A stretch of DNA of 64,000 nucleotides from Fennellomyces sp. T-0311 (Eukaryota > Mucoromycota > Mucoromycetes > Mucorales > Lichtheimiaceae). Location of the stretch: contig JALLLT010000014.1 in NCBI GenBank assembly GCA_025266875.1, positions 62,001 through 126,000 on the forward strand. Direction: 5' to 3'. A program made the translations under genes and the position numbers. The notes under the pieces were generated by a model that saw only the letters and a list, made by a program, of their open reading frames with translations, was not told where the DNA came from and ran no database searches. Shown piece after piece: positions 36,301-51,992 of this stretch (positions are counted from its first letter, which is position 1; each line of letters begins with the position of its first letter).

Positions 36301-37742
36301 AATGCTAGTTAACCGAATATTCCAGTAGTCTCGGTTACTAGGAGGCAGTTGATCGCTCATATCAATGACCTTTAGTTCATTTTCACTTTGGATTCGGTTG
36401 GGTGCAGCTTGTTCACCAACATCAGCGTCATTGTACCATTCGAAGTATGCCTCCTCAAGAAGTTCTTCATCGTCGTTGTACACTAGGGCGGGCACAAAGG
36501 GTGTATCGTGATTTCCATAGTCAAATTCAAAAAAATCATCAGCAGAGGGGGTTGACAGGCGTTGGCCAGTGGTAATAATATCATAAACACGATAGCCATG
36601 AGAAACGGCGCCGTGAACTTGAACACTGCTGGGTACGGCTATGTCGCGTACTCGGTGCTCTTCCGCAGCCTGTTCATGTCGCGAATCGCCTACTGATTCG
36701 TTATCGCTGGGTTGATCTCGGCTGTAAGCGATGCAAAACTTTCTGTGTTTCGAGATGGCACCTGCTATATTGCGATGACATATACCGCACAAGGTCATGG
36801 TGTGTATAGTGTAAAGCTGCTTTTGAACGCGACCCGTGTGGTATTAAATTTTCAAGAAAAAAAAAGTAAAGTCCCTCCTGTTCTTCAGCAACACTTTTTA
36901 ATGAACAACCCACAAGATCCCAACACCCAAGAATTTGACGAGACTAATTCCACTGATTCGCAGCGGATGCTCACTGAAGCCACAGGTCAACGAATCCTAC
37001 AAAGGTTGGACGAAATTGCTTCTTTGCTTACGAACAGAGGTCCGCTTCAATCTGCTGCGCAGCCGCGCGATGTCAATCAAGATCAGCAGCATTCTAGTAC
37101 TCCAGGTTCACAAGCTTCAGGAGGAGCATCAAACCAAGAACCACGACGTTGCAAGAAGCCTCGTGTTCGAATTGATGAGAACACCGAAAGGGTCATCGAC
37201 GTTAGGAATCATCACATTGATAATGCACTGCAGAATTTTTTTCAGGTGCCCGAAGAAGATATCGTGGCGACCCGAAACGATTTGACTATTCATTTAATGC
37301 GTGTAGTGCGCTCTTATATTGAAGAACGCTTAGACGAACGCCGGATGTCGTCAACTACCACCTTTTGGCGTAACATACCAGATTCTATTTCAGTTCGAGC
37401 AATTCAGCGATTTGAACAGCAAGCCGAAAGTGTTCTTAATCTTCGTCTTACTGACTGCGAAGGCTCGTGGATCGCTCAACATTGTCTTCATTCAGGATGG
37501 AACAATCATAGATCGCCTGAACAACAAGATAACGAAGCAGCCCATGAAGACCAGAGACAACAACGACAACGATTTCACCTGTCGCCCTCGCCTCCTGCTC
37601 GGGAACCAAGAAGGTAAATACAGTTAGTACCACATAGTTTAAAATGATAATTTGAGCAATTAATTATTGTTAAGTAGCATTGACATGTTCCATGGAGAAG
37701 GCTCAAGCACAGACCAATCTGGACACCATGGTCAACGTAGCA

Positions 37743-37776
<34 letters not shown>

Positions 37777-37900
37777 ACGTGGACGCGGTCGTGGACGCGG
37801 TCGTGGTCTTGGCGAAACGAACAATCCCGATGTCGACGAAGAGTCAACAGGAACTGATTTCCCAAGTACTAATGAAGGCGGTATAAGAGGACGGGGACGA

Positions 37901-37933
<33 letters not shown>

Positions 37934-38473
37934 GGTCGTGGACGCGGAGGAAGTGGTGAGGAAGAGCAAGCCAATGCAGCAAGCGTTTCGAATCAAAACG
38001 ATAGCAGCAATTCCAACTTGCATCCTGCTCCAACTGAATCAGCGGATTCTGGGACCACACGCACCATACGCACCACACGCAAGGGACAAAAAAGGCAGTG
38101 ATAAGGCATGTATCCCTTCATTTATCACTAACAGTATAACGTAAACCACTTTTCTTATCGTAATAGCACCTTCCAGCTGTTACTCTTTTAGTATTTCATT
38201 AAAATGTATCCTAATAAGCACGATCTTCATCCTAGTTATTATTATATCAATGGTATAAAGTAGAGCGCAGAATTATTATATCGTAATATTACTAGTAAAA
38301 GAGCAGGAAAGAGCATTTACGTATTTTATATATATAACTTGTTCAGACTTTTGGAGACTTGTTCAATCTTGTTCAATCTAGTCCTTGTTATTCACTTAAT
38401 AAAAAACCAGATTCAACAAGATCAGTTTTAACAAGATCCAATAAGATTCAACAAGTTAGGTTTTCCCACAGTG
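33356..38473. mobile_element. CACTA-type DNA transposon, element B
   Basis: 5118 bp, bounded by CACTATGGGAAA (33356) and TTTCCCACAGTG (ending 38473). The inverted repeats extend about 50 bp imperfectly. The target duplication AGA is at 33353-33355 and 38474-38476, the 3 bp typical of CACTA elements. It carries a seven-exon transposase (minus) and a divergent two-exon partner gene (plus). All frames are open and both ends are intact, so it could be autonomous. It inserted 118 bp after the RNase H-like gene. Confidence 0.92.
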
Positions 38474-41400
38474 AGAACGTAATGGGGTTTGGACGACGAC
38501 ATACAGTACTTGTGCGAGTATGTAAGTGAGTGTAAATTATCCTAAGCTAATGGTAGATTCGAGATGTTAGGTTTGACATGCTTGTCGTGGATAGCTTTCG
38601 GCATCATAGGGTTAGGTCCATAGATTTGACCATGTACGTATTTGTTACCCTCATCTCTACTACACTTATTTATTCAAGTCATGTACAGGACTGGCATGAT
38701 TCAGAGAGCGCGATTAGAGCCGATTTTTGCGCTTTTTTCAAGATAACTTTTTTTCATGTAGTCATTGGTTTGACTAATTATAAAAGCCATCGGATGCGCA
38801 TTTGTTTCCTCTACAAACTGTATTGTGACATCAAGTAAGTCGATTCGCTGGATAAATTAGGAAAAGAGTTAGACTTGATTGACTGGAAGCACTTTGTTGA
38901 CCCCACCAGCGATCGGATTCACCTGATATGTAGAATAAATTCTAGAGAAAATAAGAACACATCCATACGTTGGGCGGCTAGTTAGACTAGCCACTGAGTA
39001 TAACGCTGCTCTAAAAGCAAGTCAGAGACTATAGACGTGTTTATGGATCATTCAGTGACTGGATTTACTTTGTTAGTAGCGTAAACTAAAGGTGCATCCT
39101 ACAGTTCTTAGAGTTTTCTATACAGCGGATGGATGACGAGTTATTTTCTTAACTCTCCGGCAGGTATTGTAAAATTCGATGTACGTCGTCTCGTTTCTTC
39201 CTACAACCCCGGTGCTGTTGGCATCAAATGAAATACTTACATTTGATGCTTAAGAAGCAAGCAGTATTGGGGACTGATCTCAGATATAATTTAGGTTGCT
39301 GTAGACTTGGAAATTAACTAAAATCAGCTTCAATAGTACAGGTAAGCAAGTATGTACTCAATTATAACAACAGTGGTGGGGAGAAAAAAAAGACAAGTTG
39401 AGAAAGAGAACGGATATTTTATGCTATTTATTTTCTGGAAAACTGTCTCATTCGTTCCAACATTGCATCCTTGTTTTCTGCCATCTTTTTCATATCCTCG
39501 GTGGAGTTTGTGCGAGGGTAGGGTTCGCTTGGGACCGGCTTATCCAAGAACGCGCACAGTCGATCCCAGCCTTCCCCAAGTTCGAGAACAAGAAGTTTCT
39601 CAGCAGGAACAAACTTCTTTACCCACTCGATATGTTCCATGTACTTGCGTTTGATCGTTTCCTCATCCTTAAATCTCTCTGTGTCGGCGATGGCTCCATC
39701 CATAGCAATAGTGCTGACCATTGAGTGTAAGCGGCTGAAATCAATCATTTTTTAGATTTCTAGATTTTTTTTTGCGTTTCCAGCCATTAACGTACTTTAG
39801 GTACTCAACATTCGAATCTTTCATGACTGAGTTTGCCATAGGGTTGAGCGTGTTTGAGACGGACTTGTACCAGCTGTCTGGATCGCGATAAGTGAGCAGT
39901 ACTTTAGCATCAGGATATTTTTTTAGCAGAGGCTCAACGAATTCAGCAGTGGGCCTACGTGGTGATCTCGGATTAGTCTACTGCTCTATTCCAACAATGT
40001 AACCAGACTCTTACCAGTCCACAGCTGCATCGTATCCTTCGTAAACTTTGTCCCAATCGATGTCATGGTCTGGATGTTCGTATGCTTCCTGGAATATTTC
40101 TGGATAGCCATCGCGAGTAAACAACATCTCTCTCATATGATGGGTGGAATAGCTTTTTTCAGAAGAAGCATCAGTAACCTTCTTCTGACTGTATGATACA
40201 AATGAAGTAACATACCCAAGCATGTTTAATGCAGCTCGTAGGCTCTCTGTGCCAGTTCGACCATAGCCTGCCCCAATAACCTTAAGAGGTGCCATTTTTT
40301 AAAATCAGGTAAGGAAAAAGACGGGGAAGAATTGTAAAACAGTTTGCATTTAAATATACTTGTATAACCGATCACAAAGTGCGCGTTATGGCGTAACGCC
40401 GGAAAAGAAAATGAGTGGGGAACGTCACTTGTCTCAACTCGGTCCGCCGGAGTATAACTCTATGAAGCTAATCTAGGAAAGAAATCCGATAGTCCGCAGG
40501 TCCGCGCAGCTGGTTGTTCTTGCTGCATGCATAAAATTGGTACATTTTTAATGAAACAACGGAGTAAAGTCATGCCGCTTCCCGAGATTCATCTGATGAA
40601 ATGGCTTGTAAATTGCACTCGATTTGTCGGATGCTTTTATGGATGTACCTATATGCGTAATGCAAAATGAGTATGCCGACGGGATCTACTAATCAGATCA
40701 TAGATGACTGCGGAAGTTATTACGTTGGAACAGTCTCTAGCCACTACGTTCCCCACGATCACTGCTAAGTCAAGATGTAACTGGTGTATGTTCAACGACC
40801 GAAATGTTCAACGTTAAATATAAAACAACATAAGGCAGCCAATATTCTATAAGTACGCACAAGTACCAATTTCAGTGGTGATACCACGGATATTATACCT
40901 TCCCTGAGGTAAATATTATCGTGATATGGGCTTATCAGGAACGATGCAATCTTTCCAGGATGTTATGCACGCAGTCCAGTGGTGCTCACATTGTCACCCA
41001 AAGTCCTTTCCACTGCGCAGAGCTTCGTATCCGAACATTGAGGATAATTTGATACGGACAGCTTCAAAAAAGCCCATGTCCTCACAACTATCGTTGATGA
41101 GTTCTATGTTTAGATTACAGGATGAAATAGGGGTTTTTTTACTGATAAACGCGCTGATCACAGCTTTCCACTCTCGTCAGATCCATTAAAGAATAACCTG
41201 CTAAGCAGCAGGACATAGAGAATGGTTCAAAACTAATAGCCGGAGAAGGAGGGAAAATATGGTGAAAAAAAATACAAAGTAAAAATCAAAGGGAAGGGGA
41301 TCAGTTCCGTTACAATTATGTTTGGATTACTGTAATTCTAAGTGATGATATAGAACTATTAATGCTCGAAGGTGTTACAAGGAATATGATCACATGAATA

Positions 41401-44400
41401 GCATTATGAGGCGCAGTCAAATGTAAAGTGATGATCGAGAATCTGCCCCACTTCTTCATTATTGATGGCAATTTGATAAAATGGTGCTTGACGAGATTCA
41501 AACGGCAATTGACCATCGCGAGTACAGCAAAGCTATTGAAATGGCGTCGACAGCCCTTGACGAAAATCAGAATCCCAATGTCATTACTCTACTCGGCCAT
41601 CGCTCTCACGCATACAGTATGCAAGGAAATTATGACGAAGCCGAGACAGACGCTCAGACCATAATTTCACTCGAACCGACTATATCTCTAGGCTATCAAA
41701 GCCTCGGCGACGTGTACCAGATCCAAGGCAAACAGGAACGTGCCATCAGAGCGTACGAATTGGGCCTTGAAAGGGTTTCAGCAGACGAGCCAAAATATGA
41801 TCTAATGCTGGAAAGTAAAGAGACAGCAGCAAAGCAAAATAGAATCGGTGTGGATTTTATCGCCAAGCTTCCTGTCGAAATTGTGGACGAAATAATCGGA
41901 TTCCTGCCCCAAGATTACAAATTCGTCTGCTTGCAAGTTTCTGAAACATGGAAAGCTAAATTGTTGACGTGCAGAAGAGCGTGGCGTACGGCAACGGTGA
42001 ATCGAATCGCTGACAAAGCTCAACTTATGGCAGTGATCGACGATATCGCAGCTTGTGTCGAAGAATTGACGATAAATATCGATGACAAGCAGGTCCTCAA
42101 TACATGCTTGCTTAGTATGAAGCACGGTAACTTCGTTAACATCACGACACTTTCTTTGATGCGTAAGTCTATAAAGCGTATATAGTGAATCGATTTTGAA
42201 CTCATCGATTTATGGTATCACAGCAACTGCCATGGGACTCATCGATGTGAGCTTGGTCATGCCAATGGCCAACGCTTTTCATCAGACAAGCACAACATTG
42301 ACCAAATTGGTTCTACACCATAATAAGGGTCATACGCCGATGGTGTTGGCTGACTTGCTTGTCATTTTTGTGAATCTGAAAAGCTTAATATATATCACTA
42401 CAAACCGATTCAAAGACATTGTCGGCAAGTTCCCTTTACCAAGACCACATAATGCGCTTATGGATCTGGAGCTGTATGCTGTACATATCGCCAATGATTA
42501 TATTATCCAAGGACTTCTACGACATTGTCCAGAACTGAAACGCCTCGCCATCGTCAATAGATGTAACAAACGCCATTATTATCCAGAACAAGAGGAAAAC
42601 GATATTTTTCACATTGTCGATCGAGCTTGCAAGAAGCTTAAAATATTCAAGTATAACATCGACGGCAGGGAACCACCCCGTAGTCTTAGGGTACCTGACA
42701 CCAGTGGTCAGGATCTTCCTGGCCTACAGGAGGTTTATGTGATGAAATGCGTGGATCTTCAACCTTTATTCGAGCTGTTACGACGAAATACAGCAACACT
42801 CAAGATAGCGAATTTGACTTTATGTCCAGAACGGCCAATGCTTATAACAGCAGTAATGCCCGAGTATATCAAGCTCGAACGCCTTGAGAAATTGGCATTC
42901 TCCCATATCAGCCCGAGATTTGCCTCTCTCGCTTACCAATGGATTTCCAAATGTGATACGCTTCTGCACTTGGAGATTTCGTCACTATACGATGCAACGC
43001 GCCTGGCCAATGCGCTTATATCTCGATCTCGACTAGCATCTTTATCATTCTCGCACTTCTATGGGCGATCCATAGCCAGTCAATTGGCACGTCTATTCCG
43101 TTCGTATGCAGCGGATTTCCAAACAAGCGGAACCTTTGAGGATATCACACTCGTAAATTGCGGCATAAACGACAGTGTTCTCGACGGTTTATCCGGCATC
43201 CGAACGCTGAAAAGCATCACTCTGACGAGCCTGAAAGGTATTTCGACGACGAGCTTCACCAGCTTTTTCAACAACTTGCCAGAGTGCACAACAACCATTA
43301 GTCTGAGCTGGATGGAATCTATCACAGATCAACATCTTGGAGCCATTGGTCGTCTGAGGAGTGTGGAAGCAGTCCATCTGAAATCTTTGAATACAGTGAC
43401 TGACGATGGAGTGTACGCAATGGTAAACAGAGCACCTTTGCTATATAGTTTGGCTGTTATATACTGTAAGGGCGTGTCGGAAAAAGCTATTTCGCATGCT
43501 AGGAGAAAAGTTCGATTTGTTACTACGTATTAATATAGAGCAATATATACCATCGAGGTACTGTTGAATATACAGAATGTCTAAAGACTCCTTTACGAGC
43601 TGGCTCTGAGTGGTAACACGAGATCGGTTGCACATAAACACACGAGGAGGCGCAGCTATACCCTTTGTTCACAGGAAACATCTTGTTCTTTCATTACGCG
43701 ATCTCCACAAGAATCAATCAAAATGATTATCGATGAAATCCAGAGAGCAATTGTTCATCGTGATTACAGCCGAGCAATTGAAATGGCGTCGACAGCTTTC
43801 GAATCCCACCAGCAGTTATGGCCCTCGATCCTCGATTGTCGTGCATACGCACTCGCCATGCAAGGGAACTTTGGTGACGCAGTGACGGACGCCCAAGATA
43901 TAATTGCCAACGAGCCGACCATAGCAAGGGGTTATATTCGTCTAGGAAGAATATATGAAATGCAAGGCAAACAGCTGGACGCAATTGATATATACAATGT
44001 TGGTCTCCAAAGTGTTCCTACAAGAAGCAGGGACTACTCTTTGATCAAAAACGGAAAAGCCACTGCGACACGACGAAATAAAAGACGCGTCGACTTCATT
44101 TCAAGGCTTCCCGTTAAGATCACCGACGAGATTATTACAAGATTACCCGAGGAATCGAAGTTGTTATGCTTGCGTGGTGTTTCTCCTGTGTGGAGTAGAA
44201 TATTTTTTCAGTGCGCAAAGGCATGGCGTAATATGATAATTACCGACGCTTCCAGTTCTGTAACATGGTGCGTGCCGAGACACAAAATTACCGCAAGTGT
44301 TGAAAACTTGACGCTAGACACATTCAGCGTCGGTACGTGGAAAACGTACATGGTTGCCCTGCGAAATGGTCGGTTTGAACGAATCAAAACGCTCTGCTTG

Positions 44401-47400
44401 ATACGTAGGTTCGATTATAACAACATAACCAAAAATCGTACAGTTCAGACTAAAAACTATTACGTATATAGCGACATCTGCGAAGGTCATGAATATGCAT
44501 ACAGTTATGCTGGCTACAAATGCTCTCTACCAGATAAACAGTACATTGACAACATTGGTACTCCATCATAACGCAAAGCGTGTTACATTCATACTGGCAG
44601 AGCTGCTTTTTGCGCTGTCAAATTTGAAACGTCTCGAGTATACAACCACACAGCCATTAGCTGATGTTATCGGCCAATTCCCGCCGTCAAAGACGCACGA
44701 CGCTCTCCTTGACATGCGATTAAAGTCACCATCTATTGAGGGCACCGCCGTTGCACCCCTCCTACGATACTGTCGAAAATTACGCGTCTTGGTTCTCAAT
44801 GTATGCGATGACACCATTCTTGACTTTGTCAACTCGGCATGTCCGGTGCTAGAAATTTTTGCTTGTAATTCTGATGATCTTGTGCTACCTGCAGTGGATC
44901 ATTCGGCAGACACCAGTTCAACTACCGGATTGCAAGAATTCTACACAAGGAAAAAAGTCAGACCAGAATCTGCTACAGCTGTTCTTCCGTTCTTGAGAAG
45001 GAATAGCGTGTCTCTCAAAAAAATTTCCATAGAGATCTTTGATCGAGGCTCGGAGGATTTGGATACCATCTACACTGATCTGAAATTGGAGAGTCTGGAA
45101 GATTTGACGCTTTGGAGAGGCGACACTAGCAGGTTTCAATCACTGATTCTACGATCGATTTCCAACACCCTTTCGCTCACTCATTTATCGGTTATGGGAT
45201 CTTACAATATGTCTGAGTTGCTCAACACACTGAACGCTATGCCCCAAATCAGATTCTTAGAATTGGCATATATATGGGATATAGCTGATTCTACAAGCCT
45301 CGTACGTCTATTCGAAACTTATGCTGCACGAAGCCCCCAGTATTCACGGACTTGCGAAAGCATCAAACTCAAATGTTCTCACATAACCGACGAAGTTATC
45401 ATCGCACTGGCCAATGTCAGTACGCTGAAAAGTGTTACACTGGAGAATTTACGAAGCAGTATTTCACCAGGCGCTGTTGACAGTTTTTTCAGCAGTCTCG
45501 TACGTAACAGTGTAGCACATGTATCTCTCGGTGAAATGGATTGCATCACAGATAAACATATCAGTGGTTTGGGGGATATCCGGGGTCTTGAGAGCCTTCA
45601 CTTGGATAATTTGAAAAATATAACGGATAGCTGTATCATAGCGATGGCAGATAAAAAACCGGCATTGCAGCGCTTTACCGTCACAAACTGCGATCGGGTT
45701 ACCGGGAAGGCTTTTACGCATGCCAGAAAAAACTTAAAATATACTGTAATCAAATTCAATTGTCAATAAAATCGTTGGTTGTATCCTATGTATTACTATT
45801 TTTACAATGCCTGTGTTTAACTGTTATATTAAAGCACGCAAGTATTGAACAAAGTATATCGACAAAATAAGCGACTTTTATCAAAAAATATACTGTATTA
45901 CTTATTAAAGGTCTTCCGGTAATTTTTAAAGTTACTTTGTATTTCACCGATACCCTGTTCAACTATTTTTAGGATAGAAAACCCTATAAAAAGAAGTAAT
46001 AAGTTTACAGATCTAAAAATTTGCATGAGCCGAGTATTTTGGCTGTCGAAGATCAATTAATAATAAAACGGTCTACCTCGTGTTTCGCTTCATCCGAACG
46101 TACCTCAGACGGTGTATAGTTCCTCCGGTCCCACGTTATAACAGCGTACATACATTACCTATAGTTTGTCATAACTTATTAATAGCTTATGAATCATGTA
46201 ACATCAGGGCAGCTAAATTAGTAAGCCAACGATTAACCATATCATTTGATGTAGCACGATTAGAATCTCCGCACTGGCGTGCTCTGATGAATATGCAAAT
46301 CTAGCCAATGTGCAATGACAACATTGCAGTAGCTGGAACATAATGCGCCGATAAGTGCTAGCACAATTGCGGGAAATATTTTACGTTTCCTTGAATCGGT
46401 AATCGGTCGACATACTTCCGTCAGCAGTTTCGCTAAATTCCTATATAAATAACACGGATCAATGGATAATGTTCTACATCTCAAATATTCGTTTTAACAA
46501 AATGGTTCAAGCCGTGATACTTACAAAAGATCCTAAACCCAATACCCCTTTCAGTATTGGTATTGAAATAAAGGATTTCCAACCATCAGAACCTCAGCAG
46601 GATCAATCGGTAGTCAAGATCTTGGCGGCTGCAGTCAATCATCGGTAATGCTATATGAATCAAATATACATAGCAATTTCTAATATAAAGTAAACCTAAA
46701 CAGTGACATTTGGATTCTCAAAAACTTCTATCCACAGGAGATTATTTTAGGCTCCGTGTTGGGTGGTGATGGAGTTGGTATTCTTCAGACTAAAGGCTCT
46801 GCCTTAGCTGAAGAAGGACAGCGCGTGATTTTCAATCCTTCAGTCAACTGGGAATCGAACCTTAAAGGCCCGGAAGGGGAGTTTCGTATGCTTGGATTGC
46901 TTCCTGATCCAGGTGAGTTGTAACACAAGGTGACTAGTACATTAAGCGAATACTAATTGTTGGATAGGTACCTTGGCGGAAGCAATCACCATCGACAGCA
47001 AGCAAGTATTCGCTTGCCCCGAACATCTTTCCACGGCTGAAGCCGCAGCTCTTCCAATTGCTGGGCTTACTTCTTACAGGTAATGTATAATCAAATCATT
47101 AAATTATGTACGCTAATGCGATATAATTATAGGGGTCTCTTTACTAAAGGCGAAGTAAAGAAAGGAGACTTCGTCTTGATTACTGGTATTGGTGGTGGCG
47201 TAGCTTTAACAGCACTTCAATTTGCTGTTGCTATCGGTGCCCACGTCTACGTTACATCGTCCAGTCCCGAGAAAATTGAGTTTGCAAAAAAGTTGGGTGC
47301 CGAAGGTGGTATCAATTACAAGGATCGTAAGTATTGGCGACTATTATTCATTATCTACATATGTGGATTAATATAATCAATTCTAGCCAATGCTATTGAC

Positions 47401-50400
47401 GATTTGAAAAAGCAACTGAATGGTCACCGAATTGACGTAGTGCTCGATGGATTTGGTGGTGAATTCTTTCCAAAGATCGCACAGGTGATGGAGAAAGGGG
47501 GAGTTATTGTCCACTACGGGAATGTGGACGTCGCCAGCGGTAAAGGTGTTCCATTTATTTTGGATCTATGGGTGAACAATGTTGAGTTGAGAGGAATGTC
47601 GATGGGTTCCCGTTTTGAATTTGGCAAGATGGTCGAGTTTGTCAACAAGTACAAAATCAAGCCTATTGTTTCTCGTACTTTCAAAGGTCTTATCAAGGAA
47701 AACGTTGAAGATGCCATCTCACTGCTAGTGTAAGTGATATGACTTTCAGTTCAAAATTGCAACATAACTGATGTGTCTGTTATTTAGAGCCGGGAAACAG
47801 CTGGGCAAAGTGGTTATTGAAATCTAATCGATGCTTCCGTTAAGTTGCTGATAATAATTCGATTGCATACTAGTACATGTGTTATGATATATTATAACTG
47901 GATAAATGGGTTTCGGGTATATACCATTAACTATACGGCGTAATAATTGCCTTGTTTGAAGGTGCATGGAATATATAACTGAGGATGACTGCTTTACTTT
48001 CTTGAGTATGATATCCTAAAATGTTATTCCTTAGTAGAACGTGTCTAGCATCAAAATATATGTCACTTACACCATACAAAATATGGTGTTTGCGCGGATC
48101 CATAAGGTAAGATCTTAAGGGGATGCTTCTCACTTTATCCTTCAGCTTAATTACTGATGAATTGCCAACTGCACTACATTGGCAGATTTATTAGCCACGA
48201 CATTATACGGCAGAACCGAGATTTATCAATTATTGATGATCTGCTCTCGATTAGACTCGTTGACGCTCGAAAGCGTATTCGTGATACATTCATCATTAAT
48301 GAAAATGGAGACTTTGTTTATTCCTTACGCTACCCGATTCTTGCAGCAACGAGAAAAATTTTGAAGCGTTAGACACGTACCCTGTGAAATAGACCATGAT
48401 GCCTTGATCTACCTAGTCTCAATATTTTGCGCTAGAATATTTGTGATCGGTCACAGTACCCCTGTTCACCTATTTTACCAAACAATTGGGCGACGAATGC
48501 AAAGAATATTTGTCTTGTTTATATGGGCTGTGCTATAGATCAGCATCTTATTCTCTCGGCAATTAGGATCACCTGAGAAATGTCCGTCTGAAGCCCTGCA
48601 AAATATAACAGACAATGATGTGATGGATATGAGGGATAAGGCACAGGGGCTATATAGTTTGGCTATCGTATGTTGTAGCAAGCTTATCACCTGTAGGGCC
48701 ATTGTGAATACCAGAAGCTAAGCCAGAAAAGTTGTATATACATCCTCATATGATCAGTTTTTCAGCAAAGTATATCCTGTGTTATAAGCAGCTTAAGCTT
48801 CAATGTAGTACGTCGCTTGGCGCTACAAGAAGAGTTTTACAGATCATAGGAGTGTCAAAAATCGGCTTGCGTAAATGTCGACATCATAATTCAAACAACG
48901 CTCGTATGTGTTACCGTTGCTAAAGATTCAACCCATTGCATTTTCCTTTCAGGAGTATTGGTTTCACCCATAGACTGCACATATCATACCTAATATGATC
49001 CTTATTTACTGGAAAAGCTCATACAATATGCTTCAGCCATAGTATATTCATACAGAAGCTCAGCACTAAAACTGAAATGGTGTATATTGATTGCTATGGA
49101 AACCGCTACTGTACAAAGCAATAGCGAATTAATTTCCGTAGTTATCATGTCCTGGGCGACTAGCAATTGCAATACTGTATCTATGGCAACGATTAATGGC
49201 CATGGCAGCTATACAACAACCAATTGCCAGCGTAGCACTTGATGGTGTCAACGGACCGTTCTCTCAACACTGCGAAGTAGCGATAAAGAGTATCTTAGTA
49301 TTAACTGTGGTAGGGCTAAAAGTAATAGTCGTGTATGAAAAGTGCCGTGATTGACTTATCGTAAGTGGATGGAATGGTGTCAAGGTGCAACCGGTGCCTG
49401 GAAGCACAACTTCCAGGATGATCTAACTCCGATTTCTAAGTGGCGTGACATCAGTATGTTTTTTTGTTTCTGTGTGTGCGGTCCAAAAGACGCGAAGTTT
49501 GTGCCTACACGGTCCTCTCTAATATATTATACCCTCCCCACGGGAGCTCTTTTGTCTTTTTAACCTCTTTAATAGCGGAGCAACAGCGATACACTCTTTA
49601 TTTTCCCTCTTTCTCCATTACCCTGCTGTGACGCTTTTCCGCTCCCTTCCATATTTTGATCTTTTTTTTTTCAACTTCCCCAATCGAAAGGCACGTTTCC
49701 CTTCCCCACATCAAATGAGTTCGGCGCTCGCTCGACGAGGGAGCAAGTCTGCCGCGACCGCTTGCAAACATCAGCACCGAAATTATTTCAGCAACACGTT
49801 TTTTCGTCGAGATGCCATAACACGAAATATCCGACCGACTGACATGGTATGGCTCCTGACAGCAACGACTCTTGGATGTCGATCCATTACGCGACGGACA
49901 TTGCGAGCAAAAAGTGAACAATTGGCTCCACGAACGATGGTCATGGTCGACGATACTGTGGTATCAGAACAGTCCAATCGACGCACCAACAATCCGTTCC
50001 ATCCAAGACGGATCGGCAAAGGCTGCGATCTCGACAGTCTATTCCAACACCTTGCTGAACAAAGCCATCATTTGGGTCCTGAACGAGTATTCAAGTCACT
50101 CCGTGCTGCTCTTTACAATGCCAGTGGGTATAGGGCTGAGCCGGCATGGCGGATATATCAACAAATGATTCACCACGACGTGACGGATCGGATGAGTGCG
50201 AATCACTATGGTCATCTGTTGAACATTTTGAAATACGGGAACGACCAGACGACTATCGCGCGCATGCTGTTGGTCCTGAGCTACATACCGGACAAGTCAT
50301 CAATGCATTACTCACAGGTGCTGTTTGCCATGGGTCGTGTGGGGGACGCAGCAGGTGCGTGCCAATTGATCAAGGATATGCAGAGTGATGGCGTTGCACC

Positions 50401-51956
50401 GTCGTCCAGTCATTTCACATCATTGGCTATTGCTGCAAAGAACGACAAGCATAACGGCGTGGCAATACAAGAGGCAGCAGAGCTCATGATGGACGCAATG
50501 AAGACGAGGGGGATGGTCTTGGAGAACGATGCGTGTGTGACGATGATCAGCTTGTTGTCGCGACGTGACAAACCATCAATATCAGGGGACGGTATCGACA
50601 AGACGGTCAAGTTTTTGGAGGCGGTCGAATCGGTCAGCGCGCAAAAGAAGGATGAGGGCGATACCCCACCGGCACGATACAATGCTCACATGTACACCAC
50701 TCTCATTTCCGGCTTAGCGCACAAAGGCGATGCCACCAATGCAAAGCGACTGTACGATGAGATGCGACAACAAGGGTTAAAGCCAACAATTGCAACACGG
50801 ACAGCTTTGATCGAGGCGTACGGACGCGCAGGCGATTTCGACACGGCGCTCAAACTGCTCAACCGAAAGCACAAGCGCAACCATGCCATGGTGACATCGG
50901 TGCTGACCAATGCGATACGGCACAACAAGTGGGATGTGGCAGAGGAGCTTGCGGTACCATGGATGGACCGGCTGGAACATGCCAAAACAGACGACAAGTT
51001 GCGGGCAGCTTTACTGTGGATCAAAGTCAAGTCGAGTATGGATGAGGCACGGGAATTCTTTGACATGTTGTACCAAAAGGACTCGAGCTATGTCAACTCG
51101 GTGATGGTGAACCACTTGGTGACGGAAAGCGGCAATCAGCGGTCACAAGACAAGGTCAAGGATTCATTTGACTTGCATCGTTTGACAGGCCCGCCATCAC
51201 TTTATTCGCAGCACTTGCTTGTAGATGCGTTGTTCAAGTGCCGTGATGTTCCTGCAGCACTTTCAGCATTCATGAACATGCGACGGCAAGGTATACCGGA
51301 TGATATCACCATGGCGATGGTTGTCAGGGGCTTGGTGATGAACGATGAGGATACGACGGCCTGGAACGTGTTTCGCGCTCTCAAGTCTGGCAATTTGCAA
51401 CCGAACTTGTGGGCCTATACCAGCATGCTCAAGGCATTTGCCAAGACACAGCCGTCGAAGGGCATACCCAGGGAACTCCTTGCATTATGGCCGGAACTAC
51501 ACAGCACGTTGTCTGGAACGAACGAAGCACCTGCATTGAAGCCACTCATTGCCAATCCATCGCAGGCCTATATGCTGTTCCGCGAAATGACTGGGTACCA
51601 GACGCCAAATGAATATACCTATACTACCCTTATTGCATGCTTTTCCAAGCACAGTCTTGCTCGTGCCGCCGAAGTGTTCTCACACATGTGTGCGGCGGGT
51701 GTCAAGCCAACAGTGCAGACGTATACGGTCATGTTACAGGCCTGCGCGATCTTTAGGAGTGCAAGGATTGCATTATTGGTGTTTCGGCATATGCGGGATC
51801 AACAAGTGACACCCAATGAGGCAACGTGGCACTATCTTCTCAAGGCTTTAGTCCGTGCACGTGTGGAGAAGGCGAAAATCGACGAGGTCGGTCAGATGGC
51901 GCGCGAGGCGATGGCAAAGAAAAAAATCACATAGCATCCTAAAATCATCCCCTACA

Positions 51957-51992
<36 letters not shown>
